A stretch of DNA of 6,421 bases from Planctomycetota bacterium (GTDB taxonomy: Bacteria > Planctomycetota > Phycisphaerae > Sedimentisphaerales > Anaerohalosphaeraceae): assembly GCA_030637065.1 (NCBI GenBank), contig DAOVVQ010000224.1, positions 1 to 6,421 on the forward strand. The letters are read 5' to 3'. The notes beneath the pieces are model-generated. The model had not been told where the DNA came from. It searched no databases and saw only the letters and a list, made by a program, of their open reading frames with translations. The position numbers and the translations under genes are program-made. This document shows positions 1-5,246 of the stretch, in pieces; position 1 is the stretch's first letter, and each line of letters starts with the position of its first letter.

Positions 1-79
1 CCAACCGCCATCAAATCCCCTTTCACGCTCGAATTAATGCACACCTCTGCCGCTCATATAAACCCTCGACAATTAATGT

Positions 80-108
80 TTGACAGTAGATCAGGAGTTT
101 TGTAAGGT
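80..108 (+). promoter_or_regulatory. Possible sigma-70 promoter for the membrane-protein gene
   Basis: A perfect -35 hexamer TTGACA (80-85) is followed after 17 bases by TAAGGT (103-108), which matches the -10 consensus at only three of six positions. Transcription would begin near 115 and give a leader of about 60 bases before the ATG at 174. The region is AT-rich, so a chance TTGACA is possible. It is the best promoter candidate upstream of the first gene. Confidence 0.3.
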
Positions 109-173
109 CTGAAAGTGTCACTAAGTGTTTAATAAGGAAAATATCAGATAGTTACTTGTCACGGCATGAAACT

Positions 174-608
174 ATGAAGCTGGGAATCAAAAGAGGAACC
201 ATAACACCCAAACAAGCCATCATCCTTTCAGTGCTGGGATTGTTGGGTTTTGGAATGCTTGCCATAGTTGCATATTTGTATTTTGGGATAGTGACTTTGG
301 AGTTATTGTTCATTAGCGCCACTGGATGTTTTTTCTCGGCGTTCTTTCCTTGGGCTGCTGTTCAGCTTGAAACGCGAAACAGGTCTGTTCGAGCTCACAA
401 CCTCTTTGTATATTCGGTTGTTGGGATTCTCATTATAATCGCCATTACTCAATGGGGGACGGATCACGTTGCTTTTCCTATGTGGGCAATGATTGTTCTT
501 GCAATATTTGCAGTTGCGGCCTACTCGGTAATGGTTTACTACGCTGTTGTAAATTTTATCAAATGGCTCAATGGGCAGCTAAAAGATGATAGATTCCTAC
601 AGCCATAA
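174..608 (+). CDS. Unrecognised four-helix membrane protein
   Basis: I do not recognise this 144-residue protein. It has a short basic N-terminus (MKLGIKRG) and four hydrophobic segments, at about residues 15-40, 42-65, 76-94 and 101-129, followed by a short charged C-terminal tail. This fits a small polytopic inner-membrane protein. No catalytic or binding motif is visible. The ATG at 174 was chosen over an in-frame TTG at 156. Neither has a good ribosome binding site, since AAGGAA at 134-139 is too far upstream. An out-of-frame ATG at 166 reads three codons and stops at a TGA overlapping the ATG at 174, which might allow coupled initiation. Its GC content is clearly lower than that of the sulfatase genes and its codons are T- and A-rich, so it may have a different origin. 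It ends just before the 16S fragment. A functional link to the sulfatases is not supported. Confidence 0.7.
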   Translation: MKLGIKRGTITPKQAIILSVLGLLGFGMLAIVAYLYFGIVTLELLFISATGCFFSAFFPWAAVQLETRNRSVRAHNLFVYSVVGILIIIAITQWGTDHVAFPMWAMIVLAIFAVAAYSVMVYYAVVNFIKWLNGQLKDDRFLQP

Positions 609-617
609 CAATACAAA

Positions 618-667
618 TGGCGGCGTGGCTAAGGCATGCAAGTCGAACGGACCAACCGAGAGATTGG
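618..667 (+). rRNA. Orphan 16S rRNA 5'-domain fragment
   Basis: Bases 618-650 align without gaps to E. coli 16S positions 37-69, with 28 of 33 identical by hand count, including the near-universal stretch GCATGCAAGTCGAACGG (634-650). The GGCGGCGTGG segment (619-628) is the version usual in PVC bacteria rather than Proteobacteria. Bases 652-667 form a hairpin, CCAACC / GATTGG around a GAGA (GNRA) tetraloop with one C-A mismatch, in the place expected for 16S helix 6. The match starts abruptly at 618: the GAACGC that should come before it is absent. It is lost again after 667, where the expected AGTGGCG-type sequence does not follow. This is a fragment of about 50 bases, not a functional rRNA gene. 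It could be a recombination scar, an inserted rRNA-derived piece or an assembly artefact. Confidence 0.75.
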
Positions 668-684
668 CCCGGCATATTCGGTGA

Positions 685-713
685 TTGATAATTCTATTTC
701 TGTTGGGTATAAT
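685..713 (+). promoter_or_regulatory. Strong sigma-70-type promoter of the sulfatase cluster
   Basis: TTGATA (685-690, five of six to consensus) and TATAAT (708-713, perfect) are separated by 17 bases, the optimal spacing. Transcription should start near 720, leaving a leader of about 65 bases before the ATG of sulfatase 1. It is the best promoter in the window and lies directly upstream of the first sulfatase, so it probably drives genes 1 to 3. It begins 18 bases after the end of the 16S fragment. Confidence 0.65.
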
Positions 714-758
714 GCTCTGCGCGGAGGGTTCCGTTTTGTGATTTGATTTGTTTTTTTG

Positions 759-785
759 CGCCCTTTGGGCGGAAAGGGGCTTTTT
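759..785 (+). promoter_or_regulatory. Alternative leader hairpins covering the SD of sulfatase 1
   Basis: Two hairpins share the same bases. Hairpin A pairs CGCCC (759-763) with GGGCG (767-771) around TTT. Hairpin B pairs CCCTTT (761-766) with AAAGGG (773-778) around GGGCGG, and is followed by GC and five Ts (781-785). The Shine-Dalgarno sequence GGAAAGGGG (771-779) lies six bases before the ATG at 786. It would be masked in B and mostly free in A. B followed by T5 also resembles a short intrinsic terminator ending at the start codon. The upstream leader (734-757) is C-free and U-rich. A switch between A and B is inference, and no known riboswitch class is recognised. Confidence 0.35.
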
Positions 786-2240
786 ATGACTGGCAGGGAT
801 AAATGCAGACTTAATCAATCGATTCTCTTTTTTGCCGTGTTTGCGGTTGTCTTGTTTGCTGGCGTTGCTAAGGCTGCGGCGCGGGGTAGTCGCTCTTTGG
901 GTCGGCCTAATATTATTTTGGTTATGACTGATGATCAGGGCTGGGGGCAGGTTGGCTACTATAATCATCCCGTCCTTAAGACTCCTAACCTTGACAGGAT
1001 GGCGAGAAACGGCCTTCGATTCGACCGCTTTTATGCCGGGGCCCCGAACTGCTCGCCTACTCGGGCTACGGTGATGACCGGTCGCAGCAATAACCGCACC
1101 GGCGTCTTAAATCACGGCTATCCGCTCCGCCCCCAAGAGAAGACCTTGCCGCAGGCGCTGCAAAAGGCCGGCTATACGACGGGGCATTTTGGCAAGTGGC
1201 ATTTGAACGGCTTTCGCGGGCCCGGCGTCCCCGTTCTGAAAGACGATCCGCTCAGCCCCGGGCGTTTCGGTTTTGACGAGTGGTTGTCTGTAACGAATTT
1301 TTTCGACCGCGACCCGCTGATGAGCAGAAGGGGCAAATTCGAGGATTTCAAAGGCGATTCCTCCGAGATAATCGTAGCCGAAGCCCTCAAGTTCATCGAA
1401 AAGCAGTCCAGCGGCAACAGCCCCTTCTTAGCTGTGATCTGGTACGGAACGCCGCACAGCCCGTTTCTGGCTATTAGCCCGGACAAGGCCGCTTTCGGCA
1501 ACCTGGATGCCTCGTCGCAGGACCATTACGGCGAGCTGGTAGCCATGGACCGCAGCATAGGCGCGCTGCGAAAGGGGCTCCGCGACCTGAATATCGCCGA
1601 GAATACGCTCATCTGGTTCAACAGCGACAACGGCGGCCTGCCCAAAATTGAGCCGGAAACCGTCGGCGGCCTTCGCGGCAATAAGAACACTATCTTCGAG
1701 GGCGGCCTGCGTGTCCCTGCGATCATCGAGTGGCCAGCCGTCATCGATAAGCCGCGAGTCACTAAATATCCGGCTGGGACGATGGATATTTTTCCGACCA
1801 TCGCCGAGATAGTCGGCCTGCCGGACTCTGCTTTGCTGAAACCCTGCGATGGGATCAGCATACGTCCGCTCTTCGCCGGCGAGATCGGTCCCAGGACCAA
1901 GCCGATCCCCTTTAGCCACACCGGCAGGTCGGCATGGATCGATAACGATTACAAACTACTCACGCAGGGCGCCGATAAATTCGAGCTTTACAATCTCGCC
2001 AAAGACCCAGCAGAGACCACGGACCTTTACGCCGATAAGCCGGAGATCGCAAAGCGGATGCTAAAGGCATACCAAAAATGGGACCGCCAGGTCCAGGCGA
2101 GCATCGCGGGCAAGGATTACCCCGAGGGATACGTCTTCGACGGGCCAGAGCCCCAGAGAAGATGGAGCGACTCCGAAGAATACAAGCCGTACTTAAAGCA
2201 ATTCAAAAAACGCAGCGAATACTCCAAAGAGATAAAATAA
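786..2240 (+). CDS. Sulfatase 1, exported, formylglycine-dependent (arylsulfatase A-like, S1 type)
   Basis: This is a 484-residue type I sulfatase predicted to hydrolyse sulfate esters, probably on a glycan, outside the cytoplasm. A Sec-type signal peptide covers residues 1-30 (hydrophobic 13-28, cleavage near AKA). The alkaline-phosphatase-like fold follows. Metal ligands are D49-D50 (TDDQGWG) and D281-N282 (SDNGG). C89 in CSPTR is the Cys to be converted to formylglycine, with R93 beside it. K137 and H139 (GKWHL), H224 (TPHSP) and K300 (RGNKNT, before EGGLRVP) complete the active site. The C-terminal subdomain has the usual ELYNLAKDPAETTDL element near residue 400. The ATG at 786 was chosen because GGAAAGGGG lies six bases upstream and the signal peptide follows; an in-frame TTG at 756 would add ten residues from the hairpin region. 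Codons up to about 985 are T-rich, unlike the rest of the gene. The substrate cannot be told from sequence. Confidence 0.93.
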   Translation: MTGRDKCRLNQSILFFAVFAVVLFAGVAKAAARGSRSLGRPNIILVMTDDQGWGQVGYYNHPVLKTPNLDRMARNGLRFDRFYAGAPNCSPTRATVMTGRSNNRTGVLNHGYPLRPQEKTLPQALQKAGYTTGHFGKWHLNGFRGPGVPVLKDDPLSPGRFGFDEWLSVTNFFDRDPLMSRRGKFEDFKGDSSEIIVAEALKFIEKQSSGNSPFLAVIWYGTPHSPFLAISPDKAAFGNLDASSQDHYGELVAMDRSIGALRKGLRDLNIAENTLIWFNSDNGGLPKIEPETVGGLRGNKNTIFEGGLRVPAIIEWPAVIDKPRVTKYPAGTMDIFPTIAEIVGLPDSALLKPCDGISIRPLFAGEIGPRTKPIPFSHTGRSAWIDNDYKLLTQGADKFELYNLAKDPAETTDLYADKPEIAKRMLKAYQKWDRQVQASIAGKDYPEGYVFDGPEPQRRWSDSEEYKPYLKQFKKRSEYSKEIK

Positions 2241-2254
2241 TCGCCAGAGCAAAA

Positions 2255-2270
2255 CCCTCCCTGAAGAGGG
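2255..2270 (+). other. Small hairpin between sulfatases 1 and 2
   Basis: CCCTC (2255-2259) pairs with GAGGG (2266-2270) around a six-base loop, inside the 51-base gap and ten bases before the SD of gene 2. No T-run follows on the + strand, so it is not a convincing terminator. It could be an RNA-stability or processing element, or chance. Confidence 0.2.
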
Positions 2271-2279
2271 CACTTTATT

Positions 2280-2285
2280 AAGGAG
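2280..2285 (+). promoter_or_regulatory. Ribosome binding site that fixes the start of sulfatase 2
   Basis: AAGGAG directly abuts an ATG at 2286 (spacing 0), which is unusable, but stands six bases before the in-frame ATG at 2292. The second ATG also places the twin-arginine motif at residues 3-4. The start is therefore taken as 2292. Confidence 0.75.
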
Positions 2286-2291
2286 ATGGCA

Positions 2292-3797
2292 ATGAACAGA
2301 CGTGATTTCATGAAAACCGGCGTAATGATCTCCGTGGCAGCGCCGATCGGATGCAATGCGTCCTCGCCGCGGCGGGCCTCGTCGAAGCTTACCGCTCGCA
2401 GGCCCAATATCATCCTGGTCATGACCGACGATCAGGGCAAAGGCGACCTGAGCTGCCTGGGCAACCCGGATATGACGACCCGCAACATTGACCGGCTCTA
2501 CAGGCAGAGCACGCGATTCACCGATTTTCATGTCAGCCCGACATGTGCCCCGACGCGGTCGTCGATCATGAGCGGACGCCATGAGTTCAAAAACGGCGTA
2601 ACGCACACGATCAAGGAGCGCGAGCGGATGGCCCTTAGCACCGTTACCATCGCCGAGGTCCTGCAGGGGGCCGGCTATAAGACCGGCATTTTCGGCAAGT
2701 GGCACCTTGGCGACGAGGACGCCTACCAACCCCACAGCCGCGGATTCGGCGAGGTGTTCATCCACGGCGCCGGCGGCATCGGGCAGGCATACGAGGGCAG
2801 TTGTGCCGATGTGCCCCCCAATCAGCAAAACCGCTACTTCGACCCGGTCATTCGCCATAACCGTACCTTCGTCAAGACCAGCGGGTTCTGCACGGATGTG
2901 TTCTTCCGCCAGGCATTAGGCTGGATCAAGGAGCGCAAGGACGATGATGCTCCGTTTTTGGCTTATATATCGACAAACGCCCCGCACGGGCCGATGCTCG
3001 CGCCGGAGAAGTACAAAAAGCCGTTCCTCGCCGCCGGTTTCGACGAAAATACGGCTGGTCGGTACGGGATGATCGTCAATATCGACGACAACATGGGCCT
3101 GCTCATGCAAAAGCTCGACGAATGGAACCTTCGCGAAAATACCCTGCTGATCTTCATGACGGACAACGGCCAGGCGGGACGTTCGGCGAAGAGAAACGGC
3201 AAGTCTTATGCGCTGCACACCGCCGGGCTAAGGGATGGCAAAGGCTCGCCGCACGAAGGCGGTACGCGGGTGCCGGCATTCTGGCGGTGGGACGGCGTGC
3301 TAAAGCCGGGGCGCGATATCGATGCCCTGACGGCCCATATCGACCTTTTCCCGACCTTTACTCAACTGGCAGGCGCCAAGCTGCCCAGAAAGATGCAGAA
3401 GCTCGACGGGCGGTCGATGGTGCCGCTGCTGGCCGATGCCGATGCGAAGTGGGCTGACCGGCATTTGTTTACGCACCAGGGCCGCTGGCAAAAGGGCGAG
3501 GATCCGGAGCTTTCCAAGTATACCAAGTGTGCCGTGCGAAACGAGCGATTTCGGCTGGTTAGGAGCGAGGAGCTTTACGATATCAAGGCCGACCCCGGAG
3601 AGACGACCAACGTCATCGACGAGTATCCCGATGTGGCCAAAGCCATGCGGGCCGAATATGAAACGTGGTGGGAGGAGACCCGCCCGCTGATGGTCAATGA
3701 GGATGTGCCCTACGCGAAGGAAAAGCCCTTCTTCGTCCTGTACGAAAAGCAGTTGAAGGAAAAGGGTATCCCGGCGTCGATCCCGCCCAAACTCTGA
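2292..3797 (+). CDS. Sulfatase 2, Tat-exported, formylglycine-dependent (S1 type)
   Basis: This is a 501-residue type I sulfatase. The N-terminus MNRRDFMKTG is a twin-arginine (Tat) signal (R3-R4), with a short hydrophobic stretch and a Cys at 21 (PIGC, a poor lipobox). The enzyme is therefore probably exported folded, perhaps after formylglycine formation in the cytoplasm. Metal ligands are D46-D47 (TDDQGKG) and D291-N292 (TDNGQ). C85 in CAPTR is the formylglycine precursor, with R89. K136 and H138 (GKWHLG), H232 (APHGP) and K317 (RDGKGSP, before EGGTRVP) complete the site. The C-terminal part has ELYDIKADPGETTNV near residue 425 and a tail with ETWWEETRPLMVNE, a feature I associate with a common planctomycete sulfatase group (recall, not searched). 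It follows sulfatase 1 by 51 bases and is probably cotranscribed. The substrate is unknown; a sulfated polysaccharide or its oligosaccharides is the likely target. Confidence 0.93.
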   Translation: MNRRDFMKTGVMISVAAPIGCNASSPRRASSKLTARRPNIILVMTDDQGKGDLSCLGNPDMTTRNIDRLYRQSTRFTDFHVSPTCAPTRSSIMSGRHEFKNGVTHTIKERERMALSTVTIAEVLQGAGYKTGIFGKWHLGDEDAYQPHSRGFGEVFIHGAGGIGQAYEGSCADVPPNQQNRYFDPVIRHNRTFVKTSGFCTDVFFRQALGWIKERKDDDAPFLAYISTNAPHGPMLAPEKYKKPFLAAGFDENTAGRYGMIVNIDDNMGLLMQKLDEWNLRENTLLIFMTDNGQAGRSAKRNGKSYALHTAGLRDGKGSPHEGGTRVPAFWRWDGVLKPGRDIDALTAHIDLFPTFTQLAGAKLPRKMQKLDGRSMVPLLADADAKWADRHLFTHQGRWQKGEDPELSKYTKCAVRNERFRLVRSEELYDIKADPGETTNVIDEYPDVAKAMRAEYETWWEETRPLMVNEDVPYAKEKPFFVLYEKQLKEKGIPASIPPKL

Positions 3798-3817
3798 TCC
3801 GGGCCGGGCTTTAAGAA

Positions 3818-3831
3818 TGATAACGATTACA
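3818..3831 (+). promoter_or_regulatory. Candidate cre-like operator of a LacI-family regulator
   Basis: TGATAACGATTACA fits every constrained position of the catabolite-responsive element consensus TGWNANCGNTNWCA. The site is a degenerate palindrome centred on CG, the form typical of LacI/CcpA-family operators. It lies in the 67-base gap before sulfatase 3, 34 bases from its ATG. No regulator gene is in the window, so the binding protein is inference. A weak TTGACC follows at 3834-3839 without a credible -10 box. Confidence 0.3.
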
Positions 3832-3850
3832 ATTTGACCGCCTTTGGCGA

Positions 3851-3856
3851 AGAGGA
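3851..3856 (+). promoter_or_regulatory. Ribosome binding site that decides the start of sulfatase 3
   Basis: AGAGGA lies two bases before an ATG at 3859 and eight bases before the in-frame ATG at 3865. The second spacing is normal, so 3865 is preferred. A TTG at 3844 lies upstream of this site and is unlikely. Confidence 0.6.
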
Positions 3857-3864
3857 AAATGAAA

Positions 3865-5148
3865 ATGAGAAAATATCTAACGGTTCTGCTGGTCGTGCTT
3901 TCAGCAACTTCGTTATATGCCAGGAAGGAAGAAAAAACCAATGTCATATTGATCATGGCCGACGACATTGGCTACGAATGTTATCCGGCTTACGGCGGGA
4001 CTTCGTACAAGACGCCGGTACTGGACAGGCTGGCCCAGGCGGGGATGCGATTCGATCACGCCTATTCGAATCCGGTATGCACGCCGTCGCGGGTAAAGAT
4101 CATGACAGGCCTTAGCAATGTGCGGAATTACACCTCGTTTTCGACCCTGAAAAAAACCGAAAAGACGTTCGGCCACATGATGAAGGACGCCGGCTTCCGA
4201 ACGGCCATCGCGGGGAAATGGCAGTTGCTGGGTTCCCAGGGGTATCCGGATTTTATCCGGGGCAAGGGCTCCTGGCCGCAGAATACGGGCTTTGAGCGGC
4301 ACTGTCTCTGGCAGGTGGATAAGAGGGGCGACCGTTTCTGGGGACCGGCGGTCACCATCGACGGCGAAGTGAAGGAGTTCGGCAAGGATGTTTACGGGCC
4401 GGACGTGTATTGCCAATTTCTTCTCGACCGGATGGAGGAATACAAAGACGATCCCTTCTTTTTATATTACCCAATGGCGCTCGTGCATTCTCCTTTCGTC
4501 CCAACGCCGGACAGTGCCGACCCGAAATGCAAGAACAAACAGCAGAACTTCGCCGACATGGTCGCCTACATGGACAAGAACATCGGCCGCATCGTCGATA
4601 AAACCGTGGAACTGGGGATCGCCGATCGCACGCTGATCCTGGTAACCGGCGACAACGGCACGCATGGCTCTTTGACGTCCTACATGGGCGACAAAGCGAT
4701 AAAAGGAGGAAAAAGCAAGCCCACCGACGGCGGAACCCACGTAGCCTTGTTCGCCTATCAGCCCGGCACGGTCCCAGCCGGAAAAGTCTCGAACGATCTG
4801 GTAGAGTTCTCCGATTTCGCACCGACCATCGCCGACGCAACAGGCGCTGCGCCATTGTCCCCAACCGATGGCCGCAGTTTCCTGCCGCAGTTGCACGGCA
4901 AAAAAGGCGATCCCAGGGAAACCATTTTCGTCTACTACTGGCCCCGCCCGGAAAAAGGCCAGCCGCTTAGATTCGTCCGTAACAAACGCTGGAAGCTATA
5001 CGGCGACGGCAGACTGATCGACGTAAGGAACGACGTGCTGGAGCAGAATCCAGTAAAGAGTCCCGAATCCAACGCCATTCGCAGAAAACTGCAAGCGGCA
5101 ATGGACCGAATGCCAGCCGAGGGCCAGACACTGCTGAAGTTCGATTGA
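3865..5148 (+). CDS. Sulfatase 3, exported, formylglycine-dependent, GKWQL variant
   Basis: This 427-residue type I sulfatase is shorter than its neighbours. A Sec signal peptide covers residues 1-19 (MRKYLTVLLVVLSATSLYA, cleavage after the last Ala). Metal ligands are D33-D34 (ADDIG) and D263-N264 (GDNGT). C72 in CTPSR is the formylglycine precursor. The usual GKWHLG reads GKWQLLG, so K118 is kept but the sulfate-contacting His is Gln120. H208 (LVHSP) and K283 (KGGKSKP, before TDGGTHV) are present; the common Arg of GGTRVP is His292. After the signature the protein reads MTGLSNVRNYTSF where many sulfatases have MTGRxxxRTG. From recall, the RNY and KWQL features occur together in a recognisable sulfatase subgroup, so this is probably an active enzyme with another substrate rather than a decayed one. 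The reading frame is intact. The C-terminal subdomain is short and lacks a clear ELYDL-DP-E element. It lies 67 bases after sulfatase 2. Confidence 0.9.
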   Translation: MRKYLTVLLVVLSATSLYARKEEKTNVILIMADDIGYECYPAYGGTSYKTPVLDRLAQAGMRFDHAYSNPVCTPSRVKIMTGLSNVRNYTSFSTLKKTEKTFGHMMKDAGFRTAIAGKWQLLGSQGYPDFIRGKGSWPQNTGFERHCLWQVDKRGDRFWGPAVTIDGEVKEFGKDVYGPDVYCQFLLDRMEEYKDDPFFLYYPMALVHSPFVPTPDSADPKCKNKQQNFADMVAYMDKNIGRIVDKTVELGIADRTLILVTGDNGTHGSLTSYMGDKAIKGGKSKPTDGGTHVALFAYQPGTVPAGKVSNDLVEFSDFAPTIADATGAAPLSPTDGRSFLPQLHGKKGDPRETIFVYYWPRPEKGQPLRFVRNKRWKLYGDGRLIDVRNDVLEQNPVKSPESNAIRRKLQAAMDRMPAEGQTLLKFD

Positions 5149-5161
5149 CCAAATGCCAACT

Positions 5162-5188
5162 CCAGAAATGCTGTTTTTCTGGCGTTTA
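5162..5188 (+). terminator. Possible weak terminator after sulfatase 3
   Basis: CCAGAAA (5162-5168) pairs perfectly with TTTCTGG (5176-5182) around a seven-base loop, starting 14 bases after the stop codon of sulfatase 3. Only three Ts follow (5185-5187), so intrinsic termination would be inefficient. It may separate genes 1-3 from gene 4, or act as an mRNA 3'-end stabiliser. Confidence 0.3.
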
Positions 5189-5199
5189 AGTCGGAAATG

Positions 5200-5225
5200 T
5201 CAGCTTAACAATTTAGCTTACCAAT
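5200..5225 (+). repeat. Tandem 13-base direct repeat upstream of sulfatase 4
   Basis: TCAGCTTAACAAT (5200-5212) is followed immediately by TTAGCTTACCAAT (5213-5225), identical at 11 of 13 positions. The 13-base period is slightly more than one helical turn, which suits a direct-repeat operator for a dimeric regulator. It ends five bases before the SD AAGGA (5231-5235) of sulfatase 4. No clear -35/-10 pair was found beside it. Function is inference. Confidence 0.4.
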
Positions 5226-5246
5226 ACTAAAAGGAACAATAAGCAA

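Noticed and set aside
113..131. Short palindrome CACTAAGTG with GTGT repeats upstream of the membrane-protein gene
   Set aside because: Nine bases in an AT-rich leader are too short to support an operator without a second copy.
722..737. CGGA/TCCG mini-hairpin followed by TTTT as a terminator
   Set aside because: The stem is only four base pairs and begins at the expected transcription start; it is unlikely to terminate anything.
756..785. Upstream TTG start adding ten residues to sulfatase 1
   Set aside because: The added codons come from the GC-rich hairpin and contain the SD itself; the ATG at 786 has a good SD six bases upstream and leads straight into a signal peptide.
597..968. Minus-strand open frame covering the 16S fragment and promoter
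   Set aside because: It runs through an rRNA fragment, a promoter and a signal peptide of the other strand; no protein character is visible.
1941..1954. GATAACGATTACAA, an exact 14-base copy of part of the cre-like site
   Set aside because: It lies inside sulfatase 1 and encodes DNDYK, a common sulfatase segment; its first base breaks the cre consensus, so the repeat is probably chance.
2193..2858. Long open frame on the minus strand across the gene 1/2 junction
   Set aside because: It overlaps two clear sulfatase genes, has no recognisable domain and is explained by the codon bias of the + strand.
3300..3968. Minus-strand open frame across the end of sulfatase 2
   Set aside because: It is a shadow of the coding strand; no family resemblance and no suitable start context.
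4352..4864. Arg/Cys-rich minus-strand open frame inside sulfatase 3
   Set aside because: The composition is the typical artefact of reading a GC-rich gene in reverse.
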